A DNA stretch of 64,000 bases. Source: Pseudocercospora fijiensis CIRAD86. Lineage: Eukaryota > Ascomycota > Dothideomycetes > Mycosphaerellales > Mycosphaerellaceae. Numbering within the stretch: position 1 is the stretch's first letter; every line of letters begins with the position of its first letter. The stretch spans positions 525,844-589,843 of the forward strand of contig NW_006921532.1 in the NCBI RefSeq assembly GCF_000340215.1, in the 5' to 3' direction. Both the position numbers and the translations under genes were made by a program. Positions 32,801 to 43,566 of the stretch are shown in pieces. Below the pieces are notes generated by a model that was not told the DNA's origin, did not search any database, and was given only the letters and a program-made list of their open reading frames with translations.

Positions 32801-34381
32801 CATAACTATAGCAAGATCACTAAGATTACTATAGCTGCTACTACAAAAGATGCTTAGAAGCCAGCTAACCTAACAACCCTAGCTAAAGCCCTAAAAAGGC
32901 CTAACTAGGATAAATGGAGAAAAGCCGTTACAAAAGAGATAAGGTCTCTTGAAAAGTCTAGTGCAATCGAGTAGATTCTAGCCGAATCCCTGCTAAAAGG
33001 CAGAATACCTCTAATAGGAAAATGGGTTTTCAAGATCAAATACCTGCTAGACGGCTCCGTTGACAAATACAAGGCAAGATAGACAGCTAGAGGCTTTATA
33101 CAGAAGCAAGGTCTTAACTATATCAACACCTATGCTCCTATACTAAGAGCAGCTACTACTAGACTTGTCCTTAGGCTTTTAGTAAACAAAAACTAGAAGC
33201 GAAGACAGGTTGATATCGAGACTGCTTTCTTGAATCCCCCTCTAGATAAAGAGATTTTTATCAGACCCCTAAAAGGCGCGCACCTATTTAAGAAGCACCC
33301 TCTAAAGTAGATCATCCGTATTAGAAAAGGATTGTATAGCCTTAAGTAGGCTGCTAATCTCTAGCACTATAATGCTTTAGACACTCTTCGTCAACTTAGC
33401 CTAAGCAGGACAAAGAGTAACTATTGCCTATAGTAAGGTAATAGTATTCTTATCCTCCTTTATATAGATAATTTCTAAATCTTTAGAACCTCTAAGGCAA
33501 AGATCGATGCTCTAATTGAAGGTCTTCGCAAGAAGTATACAATTAAGATTGTTACGTCCAACCTGTTTCTAGGCCTTTATCTAAAGGAAGACAAGGAGGG
33601 AAACCTTACTATCTCCTAGATACACTATACTAAAGAGAAGCTTCAGAAGCATAGCTTAGACTAGTACAAGCTAATAAAGCATCTACTTAAGAAGCTTTAC
33701 GAGCCTCTTACAACCCCCTATAACCGTTAGGACTACTAGCTGTTTAATACTATGATTAGTGAAATGCAGTTTCTAGCTAACTAAACTAGACTAGACATTA
33801 GCTATACCGTCAACCACCTTGCTAGGTTCCTTTAGAATCCCGGACCTAAGTATGTTATAGCTGCTAAACATCTCTAGAGGTATATTGCTAGCATAGTTGA
33901 CAAAGGACTTGTCTTTAGAAAGAAGAAAACTTTGGAATTTCAGGCATACTCTAACGCAGACTTTGCTAGTAACCCTTTATTATTAAGATTAATATTAGGC
34001 GCCCTTATACTTCTTAACAACACTCTAATTATATAGAGATTACAGCTCTAGAAGGAAGTCGTGCTCTCTAGCACTAAAGTAGAGTATATTGCTCTAATAG
34101 AAGCATACAGAGAAATCTGCTAGCTCCGAAATTTAATAACTAAGCTTCAACTACTTACTAAGGAAGAAGTCAATAGGATTCATATCTAGGTAGACAACTA
34201 GTTAGCTATTTCCCTTGTTAAGGACTATACAAATTCTAAGAGGTCGAGGCACGTTTCCCTTAGGAACTACTACTACAGAGAACAGTATACCTAGGGAAAG
34301 ATCAGTGTCGAATTCGTTACTACTAACAAACAGCTAGCGGACTGTTTCACTAAGCCCAAATCTCTAAACAAAATTCTCTAA
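29884..34381 (+). pseudogene. Copia gag-pol polyprotein (RIPed)
   Basis: A single frame of about 1,500 codons with RIP stops at Gln/Trp sites. Gag: KSMFIGDLAD, TKLAKDIYDY-like helices, then the zinc knuckle CTQCKHKHTNAKCYKQHP (30581-30634), which is intact. Protease near 30890-31200. Integrase 31340-32280 with FSNSGGEFTN (second catalytic Asp to Asn at 31721-31723) and NGIAESLNK (catalytic Glu kept). RT about 32880-33780 with LLYIDNF (YxDD second Asp to Asn at 33470-33472). RNase H with YSNADFA (first Asp to Asn) and KQLADCFTKPKS near the end. It terminates at a TAA-TAA pair at 34379-34384. Three active sites are destroyed by the same type of change. Confidence 0.88.
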
Positions 34382-34644
34382 TAATACAGCGTCTCTAGGA
34401 CAAACTCCTAAGTCATTCCTTTAGAAAGAAAAATCTTATTTGTAGGATTAGAAAACAAGCTTTATATACTCATTGAATTTCATTCTAATTTCTGGAAACA
34501 GCCTAGCTGCACTATGCAGTCTAAGCTGCAAAATTTCTTTTATAACAATATTAAGACTAAGCAGGAAGAAATACCCCAGCCCTTAAGAGTTAGAAACTCT
34601 CTAATGCTATAAGGCTTTCACTAATCCAGACTACCTAGCCTATT

Positions 34645-35838
34645 TCAAAATCGAAAACATATATTATAGCTCTCTGTCTACTAGAAAAAACCGAATCTCC
34701 CTAATCAGCTACCCATCTTAGTATTACTATCTTCGTAATTAGAGAAACCCTCCTAAGGACTACCGGAACTACGAGTCGAGCTAGGACTAGTAGACAACCT
34801 AGAACCTAGACTACGACTACGTCCCTAAGCAGCAGCCTAGGCATAAGCATTTGCCTGCTATAGCAGCAAATTTGCTACTGCCTAGGCGCCCTAAGGAGTA
34901 CTCTAATCGATGCTAGACGGGACTAGTATATATAGACGACGCTAATTAGTGCCTACTCTGCTCCCCGGATTGCGAGGCGGCAGAGGCGCTATAGGCGCCT
35001 AACGATTCGTATTAGAGCGTAGCCGAGAGACGTAACCTAACAAAAGAATTAGTGTTTTTGCTTTAAAAAAAATATGTATAAGACTAGATTCAACTCACTA
35101 GAGAACTCGCATTAACTATAATAATTTAGGCTAGCACAGTTAGTGCAAGCGCCCTTTAGGAAAGCGATATCCTAACCGTTGATTCGATAACTTAGAGTTA
35201 CACACTCTAAGTACGGACCCTTTGACTGCTTGTAAGGACCGCACTAGCTGTTACTAGTATGCACGCGTCTAGCGGTAGCCGCATACACAAGCGCGGCAGG
35301 CAAGTAGTTAACATTCGATTTTGAGCCTAAATTGAATGCCTTAGCCGCCTTACGTAGACGCGGAGGTATACTTAGAAATAGCCGAGCATTATCCTAGCTC
35401 GTAATAAAATGCCTAACATTAACGTTGCGTAGCTAAGGCGGAGTCTACTCCGGACTAATATTGGTTAAGCACTAGATAATTCTCTAGAGAATCGCGATAG
35501 TTAACTGAACTTCCTTAAGGACTACGCCTAGTTAGCAAATTGTTAGAAAAGGGGAAACTCTAACAGCAATACTTACTAGTCTCTACAAGCTAGAGCTTAT
35601 TATAACGCGAAGGGTGCCGATTCTTGTTTGGATTATTATTACCGCCGCCGCTGCTACTACTACCTATACTACTCGCTATACTCCCTAAGCTAGGGTAAAG
35701 AATTATCGCTATAATAAAGTCTCGGCTAGCTGTTAGACTTGAAAGGTCTTAGTAAGAATTTGAAATCTAGTAGAGGCTGCTAGTACTCTAGGGATTGCTA
35801 AAGAGTAGATTGTAAAAGTTCAAGTTGTCTAGTTAAGT
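34645..35838 (-). pseudogene. Antisense ORF in Copia between pol and 3' LTR, unknown function
   Basis: The minus strand is coherent from just after a TGA at 35839-35841 to a TGA at 34645-34647, about 398 codons, with TAG/TAA only at plausible Gln/Trp sites apart from one TGA near 35096. Blocks in order: DLSSLTASRDF, a linker SSIGSSSSGGGNNNPNKNRH, SVNYRDSLENYLVLNQYWSG, a Cys-rich part (LLACRACVCGYR), RSLQAVKGSVLRVCNSKLSN, and a Ser/Gln-rich end (SRSLGSRLSTSPSSTRSSGS). The odd TGA overlaps GTGAGT (35098), and TTTTGTTAG lies 62 nt downstream, so a spliceosomal intron is possible, although it would change the downstream frame. Family not recognised. Confidence 0.5.
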
Positions 35839-36066
35839 TCAAGTGTCTTTTATAGGCGCCTGCTAACCCTGCAATTACGACTAAGGACATTACTCTAAAG
35901 CAAACCAATTAGTAAACAATATAATATAAGCACGTACAAGTAGCATAGCATATGAAGCTGTATATAAAGCAGATATAGTCTAACATCTAAAGACAGTCAG
36001 AAGATAAAGTAAAGCTCTAAGCCTAGATTTAGAGTGTCTAATCTGAACAGTATATTATCTCTGCCT

Positions 36067-36075
36067 AAGGGGGAG
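36067..36075 (+). promoter_or_regulatory. Copia polypurine tract
   Basis: AAGGGGGAG immediately upstream of the 3' LTR. Confidence 0.85.
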
Positions 36076-36257
36076 TGTTGTAGTTCAGTTAGGTAATATG
36101 CTAGTTAGCTGATAGCATTAGCTAACCTATGCCAAGAGGAAGGACACACAATAGGTATATTAACTGCAGTTTCTATAGCAGGCTCCTAATCCTTCTTTGT
36201 ATAGTTACATAGTTGTCAATCCGATGATTAGTTGCATCCCTAGCACGATTCACAACA
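36076..36257 (+). repeat. Copia 3' LTR
   Basis: 182 bp, ends CACAACA, followed by CAGAA (36258-36262). Confidence 0.93.
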
Positions 36258-36647
36258 CAGAACGATCCCGCAATGGACACTTTAGGTGCAACATATAAAT
36301 CTAGTAAGGAAGAAAAGGCAGAACATATACAAAGCACGCGACATCCGAGAAATATCATTCTTGACGTAGCCGCAGAGCTCCCAAGGTCGGCAAACTCACC
36401 TTCTCCTTACGAGCAGCTGTGGAAACGATTGGCCAGCTTAGGCAAGGATGCGTATGTTCCTAGTACGATGTATTCCGAATTGATTCGAATTCCTCCCGAC
36501 CGCGCAGGGGAGCTACGCTGCCACAGTGCCACTGCCACGCTTTGTCAGCTGAGAGATGCAGGAACTTGAATACTGCCACGAGATGGGACAGATCATTCAA
36601 TCGAGCGAGAGCGAGTTAGTATTCTAGTGGTTGTACGGTAATGATCT
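36258..36647. other. Host DNA between Copia and the Dabb gene
   Basis: Normal base use. A plus-strand frame 36273-36569 (98 codons) has no recognisable content and is probably chance. No other feature seen. Confidence 0.4.
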
Positions 36648-37166
36648 TTACAACTTTGGCTCGGGCCATTCGCCCTCGATAACCACGGTCAACACACCAG
36701 TACGGACTTTGCTTGTGGTTTTCTAGACTCATGTCAGACGATTCAGCGGCATCAGTTCCTAGGATGCTCGATCTTGCCTTCAACTCCTTATGCGCCTCGC
36801 ATTCTTTATTATAAAATTCGTGATCGTCGTGGTTCTTGAAGATTGACTGTGATACAATCGTATAGCCGTCGCTGAGCGGCGAGCCGGTATTCAAGACCCT
36901 TCTGCTCACGTTTGAGACGATATATGGTTCGCTATTCTGCATGCAATTCAGTACATGTGACATTGGACATCGAAAGCCATACTAGGAGAGCTTACCCGTT
37001 TGGCATTCTTCCTCAGAACTTCGTACTCCTTCAAGACCGTATCGATATGCTCTCCAGGCACTTTAAACATGGTAGTCCGTTTGACATGCATCTGAGCCAT
37101 AGTTGCCGTATACGCTCTTCGAGAGATATACGATGCTGCCTTCGCTAAGCTGCGTGTAGTAAGCAT
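36648..37166 (-). CDS. Stress-responsive A/B barrel (Dabb) protein, three exons, probable mitochondrial presequence
   Basis: Exons 36996-37166, 36778-36936 and 36648-36722 encode 134 residues. The N-terminal 25 residues (MLTTRSLAKAASYISRRAYT...) are rich in Arg/Ser/Ala without acidic residues, like a mitochondrial targeting sequence. The rest is a Dabb-type dimeric alpha-beta barrel: MHVKRTTMFKVPGEHID, VLKEYEVLRKNAKR, PYIVSNVSRRVLNTGSPLSD, GYTIVSQSIFK, CEAHKELK, and the final strand RTGVLTVVIEGEWPEPKL. Intron 1 (36937-36995) has GTAAGC/GCAG. Intron 2 (36723-36777, 55 nt) begins with GC rather than GT, has a CTGAC branch site and ends CTAG; only this choice restores the final strand. Proteins of this fold are small stress-linked or enzyme-like proteins; no specific reaction can be given. 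Confidence 0.82.
36723..36777 (-). other. GC-AG intron of the Dabb gene
   Basis: 55-nt intron with donor GCAAGA after AAG, branch CTGAC, acceptor TCTAG, phase 0. Without it the reading frame leaves the family consensus after HKELK. Confidence 0.7.
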
Positions 37167-37500
37167 GTTCGGATGCAGCCACCAGATGATGCCTCACGGT
37201 ATTTGACTGCATGCTGAGCTCCACTATTAGCGGCGGCGGAATAAAGCCGCGGCCCATATGGAAGACGGTCTTCAAAGATGCCGTTCCTCTACGCTCGAAT
37301 CGCGGAATTCAGCAGTTCGATGAGGATGAGACTGTGGCCACAAGCAGTTGTGACTGAAAAGAAAAGAGACTCGCAGTGGCAGGAAGAAGAAGTGTTTCGA
37401 AAGGGGAAATGACGCTACAGTATTACAATGCGCGAAATGTCGTGCCAACCCGTAGAACAGCCGCTATACCGCATACCCGAGGTTTGTTAGTGTTTCGCTA
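37167..37500. other. Upstream region of the Dabb gene, end of un-RIPed host DNA
   Basis: Normal CA/TG frequencies to about 37500, where RIPed sequence begins. It should hold the Dabb promoter; no clear motif seen. Confidence 0.4.
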
Positions 37501-37559
37501 GCAAATAGTGGGTCGTAGGTAAACAGTATGCTCCTTCTAGCCTAGTAGTGTTCGTAGTG

Positions 37560-40080
37560 TCGATTAGGGCTAAGAAGGAGGCTAATCTCGAGTCTGTTTA
37601 ATCTACTATCTCTTTAGTACCTTTACCGCCTTTAATAAAGCCTTCGGACTGCAATAGATAGCCGCCTAAGTACAATATCGAGAAGCTAAGACAGATAAGT
37701 AAACAACCTCGCCGTCGCCGCCGTTAGAATACTATAGAGCTACCTACTAATAAAGACAACGACGCCCTACTAGATAAAGCTATAGCTAGAAGCGATAGTA
37801 AAGGCACTTAGGTTACTAGTAACGAGGCTATAGACTAAGACGACTATATAGCGGCTAGCGAGGAAGATAAGGACGTAGAATAAGAAGAAGAAGAGCTATA
37901 TAATATTACCCTACTATAGACTATTATCTATAGTTACGAGACCTTAGCTAGTAAGCTATTAAAGATAACCTCCGACAACGACTACGGCACTTATAAGGAA
38001 GAATAGTTATAATAGAAGGACGACGAGTAGTCGCGCCTTTAAGAGCGATACGAGGAGCCTCGCTTTAAGACTATTACGAAGGCTAATCGCTATCTAATAT
38101 ACCTCGAGACTAGGATATTAAGGGGTTGTATCTAAAGGGCGTTATATTAGCTCTATAAGTAGCATCTGTAAGGCAAGAAGAACCTTACTATCTACCTAAG
38201 GGTGCCTATCTCTAAGAAGCCGCTATCCCCGAGAACGCCTACTTCTTAAGGTCGTAGTAATAGTAGTAGCAACGTAACGTAATAGGCTATTCGCGAGCTT
38301 CGTACGTCTTAACGAGCGGCTACTAGCGCTAGTAGTAGCTTATAAGAGGTAGATTTCGACGCGGAAGAAGCGATACCTATACCTAGCGGCGATTATTAAC
38401 ACTTATTACGTAACCGGTAGGTCTATAAGGATAAGGCTTGTCCTAACCGTAATAGCTATTATTAGGTAAATAGAAGCTAACGATAGGAGAATTATATAAA
38501 GATTAGTCCTAATATGCTTATACGATAGGCGAAGGCCATTCGAATAGGCTACAATCTACTAGATCTAACGGCGCCGCCTATAACGATTAACTATCTAGGT
38601 AAGAGCCTAGCGGCTATAATAATAAGATAGAAGGTAAGAGTAGAGGTTGCCGCTAGCGGCAATCTAAGGACTATAAAGGGCACTGCTATTAGCAGTAGCG
38701 TAATTACTATCTATAATTACTTAGCGCCCTATTCCGAGCGACTAACTAAGAAGCTACGGGCCGACGGCTATACGTCTAGTCCTATTAGATCTAGCACTAT
38801 AGCGCCTTCTAGTCCCCTTGTTAGTAATACTGCTAACCGTATAATAACGCCGCCGGACATTCAACTTGTTATGTTCTTTAACTAGCTAAAGCGACAAGAC
38901 CGTAACGGCTAGAGAGAGCGGAAGACTAATATAAGGGCAATCTACGGGGTTTTAAAGGAAATAGATTATAGCCTAGACTAAGTATTAACAGTAATACTGT
39001 CTAAGTAGAAGGAATAGGGTTTAAAGGCAGGCTAATACGGCCGGATAATACGTGTCCTACGGAAGTATAATAAGGACGAGCGATCGCTATAGGAAGACCT
39101 ATATTAGAACGCCGGCGTATAGGTTGTCGTAGGTCGGTAGGGCGGTAATATAGAAGTAGGATTTCGGACTTTGTTAATTATGCTATATCTTAGCGAGTAT
39201 CTAGTATTTTTATACGGTGTAAACGGGAGGTTCTTCGTTAGTATCGAGAGCATTAGACTATAATAAGAAATACATTAATTACCTAGCGTAGTAGTATTGT
39301 TATAGGTGCCTATCGACGATAGTTAATCGTAGCTTCGCGCGCTAAGCCCGCGATTAGTAAAGGCGATATATCGGCGGTCTCGGAGGCCTTCGGTAGTAGA
39401 GTTAGTAGTAGAGTACGGCGATAGAAAGCCGCGATCTTCTAATATGCCGTTAGCATTATATCTTTATAACAACTATATACTTTTTAAAACAGACAACGGG
39501 AGGTTGTTCGGCGGCATCGATAGTATTGTTTCCTACCGAAGAGATAATAAAGATATATTATAGTAGTAGTATATTAATAGCCTATTAGTCGTTATAGATC
39601 GCGGCTATCTAAGCGGGTACTCTCCGGATTCTAGCTAAAACGCACCCTTATACTAATAGCACTAATTTAAATAGCCTCGAGGTAATACTAGCGACAGAAA
39701 CGGCCTCTAAACTACTAAAATAAGGACTCTTCTATCGCAATAGTTACCGGTAGAACATTCGAGGTACGACGATTAGGTATAATAGTAGATTTTACTAACT
39801 TTTAAAAGATTGCCGACAGTTAAGGCGAAGAGGACCTTCTACGAGATGCTACTACTATATTACTGTTAGCTAATTCAGCTAATTTAAGAAGCTTATTACT
39901 ATAGCCGGTATTTCTAAATCTATAGCATATCGAGGCTATTATAAAGGACGTTGCTACTAATATAGCACGTATTATTATAGAAGAAATAAGATAGGAGATA
40001 GAAGAGTTAAAAGGCCGTATTACTAAGTTAGAGACGGTCGTCGGTCTTAGTAAGACTATAGTTGAATAAGTAACTACAGT
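37560..40080 (+). pseudogene. Repeat-borne protein of unknown function, about 830 codons (RIPed)
   Basis: A plus-strand frame with RIP stops. It opens with an acidic low-complexity stretch (EEDKDVE, EEEELYN), then ERYEEPRFKTITKANRYL, a Ser-rich linker (RSNSSSNVT), and a block with CPNRNSYY then NYIKISPNMLIR and AKAIRIGYNLLDLTAPP near 38440-38580. That block resembles a short Cys-containing motif I associate with fungal repeat-borne hypothetical proteins (C-P-N then Y-C-W, WA-x-I, PP), but I cannot name it. A later part reads ILGVLKEIDYSLD and GFRTLLIMLYLSEYLVFL. Being fully RIPed, it must have been repeated. It may be cargo of a transposon whose ends I cannot find. Confidence 0.45.
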
Positions 40081-40084
40081 TAGC

Positions 40085-41130
40085 TATATTGTATAATAAT
40101 TCCCTTCTTATTAATAGCGATATCTATACCGCTAGAACTACGCCGCTACGTGTCTCGAGATAGCTGTCTCGTTAGCCTCCTTTACGGTATACTTAACGAA
40201 GTATCTAAAGTCCTCGAAGGCGCCTACGTCTTAAATGTAGTGCTTAATCTAGCTCTTTAGGCTAGTAAACGAGTTCTCGATTAGGTTGTAATCTAGTAAG
40301 TATAGCAGCAAGTACTTTAACTAGATACTAGCGGCGGTATAGAGGTCCTTTACTCGGTAACTCCTATAGATAGGTGCGTTATCTATTACAAGCTACTAAC
40401 CTAAACTAAGCTACGGCAGAATAGTAAACTCGAGCTAGTCTTCGAAGATAGCGGTAGTAATTAATCCTTAAATAACGAGGGTGCCGTCGAGATAACTACG
40501 CGAAGTTATCGCTAGCAATATACTCTATCGCTTCGACCTCTACGTAGATACGTTAAACTAATAAGGCAACCCCTTTAGTAAGTATCTAGTCTTCCGCTAT
40601 CTAGTGCGCTCGTTACTAGCACTCTCGTCTATATAATATACCTTATCCGCGTTCTTGCTAGTTTGCTATACCTCGAAGTCCTTACGTAGCTCTTAGTTAC
40701 GCTCCTTCGCGATCCGTATACCTACTTTCCTCGTCTAGTTGCGGCGCTTTAGCGTACGAGCGATAATATAGCGCGACGCGACAACGTCGAAGGTATCGTA
40801 GAGATACTAGATAATCTCGTCGTAGTAGGCGATAGGGCACTTAGTAAGGAACTCGAGGATACGCTAACTATATATTAGCACTAGAAACCGACCAAATCGC
40901 GACCGAATATACACCTCTTCGTATAGCGGCTTTAGGACTCGTTTCCGGCCTAACTTGTTTAAATCCTTAATATATAATATACTAAACAACTCGTATATAT
41001 TACGGAGCTTGTCTATATAGCGCCTAGAGAGGTTCAACTATAGCGCAATCTCGTTATTCGACAAGGAAGTAGTATTAAAGAGGCGGAGGAGTTCCTATAC
41101 CTACTAAGTAGGTAGTCTTACTATAGCAAC
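40085..41130 (-). pseudogene. Tc1/mariner transposase 1 (RIPed)
   Basis: The minus-strand frame has a helix-turn-helix N-terminal region and a DD34E catalytic domain: YIDESASNERTR (first Asp), LVIDNAPIY (second Asp, 40366-40389), 34 residues later LIENSF (Glu), then LKSQIKHYIQDVGAFEDF. The catalytic acids survive, but about 15 TAG/TAA codons do not. It differs from transposase 2, so the two are separate families. Terminal repeats not identified. Confidence 0.82.
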
Positions 41131-42560
41131 CGGCTTGCTAAGCAAACAATACCTAGGACTAGCTATACTACTAGAAATAGCGACAATATATATTAGAAGA
41201 GATAGAAAACGTTATTAATACCTAGATCGCATTTTATACTTCTGTCTGCCTAGCTTTCCTACTAAAATTCAGTAGTAGGCGTAGGTTATACGAAGTAATA
41301 TATACGAGGTACGTATACCGGCGATTCTACGGGTTAGCACGACATTTCGCGTATTATAATATTTTGTACCTTGCAAGCTCTAGTTCTATAGTATTAGTCA
41401 AAATTCACTATATACTAGCTTATGTTTCGCGATAAGGGGGACAGGTCCTACTCGTACAATTTGCAATATCGTAGATATAGAAAGACGCTCTACCTAAGAA
41501 CGTCTACCTACTCTAGGACACTATAGCATGCTCTATAATTAGTGTCCCCTATTAGAGAGAGATAGGACAGGCGGGGTTTACAGGGGTTTAGAGAACGACT
41601 AGTAGTAAAGAGCAGAGTAGGACTCCTTATAATACAATATACCTACCGCTCTAGCAACTAAAGAGCTAACTATAAGAATTAGGGTTAGAACGAGTCGATA
41701 ATACTACGCGTACGTCGAATAATACGGAAAGATTAAATCGGGGATATTAAAGCTAACTAAGGATAAGAAGGACGAGAGATGCTCTCTATTAGAGCATTCC
41801 TCCGGTCGAAGAGCCGAGAAGGTAAGAGGTACCGCTCGGAAAGATCGTTTGCTATCTTCTATTACGGTACTCGGTAATATAATAACGATCTTGTAGTACA
41901 AGCAATAGAAGCAGTTTATTCGCTCTAGGGCCGTATCGTAGTATACTTCTTCTAAGGCGAGTAAATAGAGATTACGATAGCAAGTCTACTAGATTGGCCT
42001 TATTAGAAATTCGCTAGCACGACCGCGAAGCTATAAAACAGAGGGCGAGATATTATATCGAACCGTAGTAGGTCCGTAAAGTATACGTCCGTAAATGGCG
42101 GTATACAAGGCTCTAGTCTACAAGTTTCGGAGACCTGCCGAGACCTCTCGATATAGTATAAAAATCCTACTACGCTATAGATATACAACTTATATTAGCA
42201 TTAACCACACTTTTAGCCGGTATTAGTTCTCGCTGTTCTCGTAGAAAAGAACAAGCTAAGCTCGTAGTTATACGACCTCGCTAAACACCCTTACTTAGAA
42301 TACCCCGCGGTACTATACTACCGGAGTAACCGTACCTACTCCGCGAATTTTATAGAATTCGCGAAACCACTATAGATTGTTAGCAATTCGAACTATATTA
42401 AACTAACTAACGCGTTTCTAATACCGTAAACTGTATCGTCGTATTTCTAGTAGTATAGACGGTCCTAGGTATTATTTTAGCGTTCTAATAGCACTATTAT
42501 TAGGTTAGAAACACGCGTAGCTAACCCGCTAGCAAATACCTCCTAATTAGATTACTTTTA
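41131..42560. other. RIPed spacer between two Tc1/mariner transposases
   Basis: CA/TG-poor except around 41400-41600, where some remain. Short frames (for example 41704-41901 and 42003-42188 on the minus strand) have no recognisable content. It may hold the ends of both elements and the 5' part of transposase 2. Confidence 0.4.
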
Positions 42561-43361
42561 TATAGGATCTGTAGGTAGAGGGCTACTCTAATCGTAGTAT
42601 CTCTAGAAAGACGTATATTAGTCGCTACGCTATTAACTCTTTAAGGATTAATATTATATTATTTAGCGAGCCGTATCCGTAATAGGCGAAGAAAGGACCT
42701 TCTCGGAAGCTAACTAAGGCGTAAGAACTACGTATTCTCGAATACCTATACGATCGACCGACTTCGTACTATTCTAAGACTATATAGTTTATTTATAACG
42801 AGTTTAATATTATTATATCCGAGACGACCGTAAGCGATATCCTTAAACGCTATAACTTCTCGAAGAAGAAGGCTTAGCGTAAGGCGCTTAAATAGAGCTA
42901 CGAGTTGCGCGAGAACTAGCGTACGCTATAGAAAGGGATACTAATAGGTTGTATCTACTATATCGACGAGTCTAGTTTAAACGAGCGTACTAGATAGCGG
43001 AAATATAGCTATTCTAAAGTTAATACTCCTTATAAAGATATCGGCGGCTCGAAGAGGTTAAAGAGATAGTCTATACTACCTACTATAATAAGTAAGGGTT
43101 ATCTAGACGATTACCTTATCTACTAAGGCTCTATTAAAGCCGTAGACTTCGAAGACTAGCTAGAGTTGTTTATACTGCCTTGACTAGAAAGGGGTATATT
43201 TCTCGTAATAGATAATGCCTTAATATACTATACTCTACGCGTTTAAGACCTATATAATAGCTTTAGTATTTACCTACGTTACTTGCCGCTATACTTACTA
43301 GACTTTAATCCTATCGAGATATCCTTTAACTCGCTAAAAGTATAGATTAGGCGTAATATAG
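42561..43361 (+). pseudogene. Tc1/mariner transposase 2 (RIPed), cut by G2
   Basis: A plus-strand DD34E transposase: RILEYLYDRPTSYY (helix-turn-helix part), YIDESSLNERTR (first Asp), FLVIDNALIYYTLRV (second Asp near 43205), 34 residues later NPIEISFNSLKV (Glu), then QIRRN when TAG is read as Gln. It stops at 43361, where the G2 5' LTR starts; the last ~50 residues are not found on the far side, where LINE sequence begins. Confidence 0.8.
43357..43361. repeat. G2 target-site duplication, left copy (TATAG)
   Basis: TATAG before the 5' LTR and again at 50100-50104 after the 3' LTR. The right copy merges into an (ATAG)n run, so part of the match could be chance. Confidence 0.7.
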
Positions 43362-43548
43362 TGTAAAGGGCTACGCCCTAGGTAGAAAGCGCTAGCCTTA
43401 GGCATTCGGCCTGCGCGACTCTAACCTACTGCTTAGCGCTTAGCGTACCGCACAAAACTATTCGGATTTACGTAGATAGACTTAGCTCTTTATCGAACCT
43501 ATTAAGTCTTACATCTAGTATCTACGTACGCGTTGCTTACCCGTAACA
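43362..43548 (+). repeat. G2 5' LTR
   Basis: 187 bp, near-identical to 49913-50099; differences are C/T or G/A. Contains AAGCGCTAGCC and GCTTAGCGCTTAGCG, short inverted motifs. Confidence 0.92.
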
Positions 43549-43566
43549 TTAGGTTCGATTATTAAT

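Larger units (their letters stand above)
29459..36257 (+). mobile_element. Complete Copia-type LTR retrotransposon, 6.8 kb
   Basis: 182-bp LTRs (TGTTG...CAACA) and a 5-bp target duplication. Internal order: primer site, single gag-pol frame with zinc knuckle, integrase before RT (Copia order), RNase H, then 1.7 kb containing an antisense ORF, polypurine tract and 3' LTR. RIP is strong in gag-pol but weaker in the LTRs and in the last 1.7 kb, where CA and TG remain. It stands alone in host DNA between two intact genes. Confidence 0.92.

Noticed and set aside
41704..42188. Minus-strand frames at 41704-41901 and 42003-42188
   Set aside because: No recognisable content; chance open stretches in TA-rich RIPed spacer.
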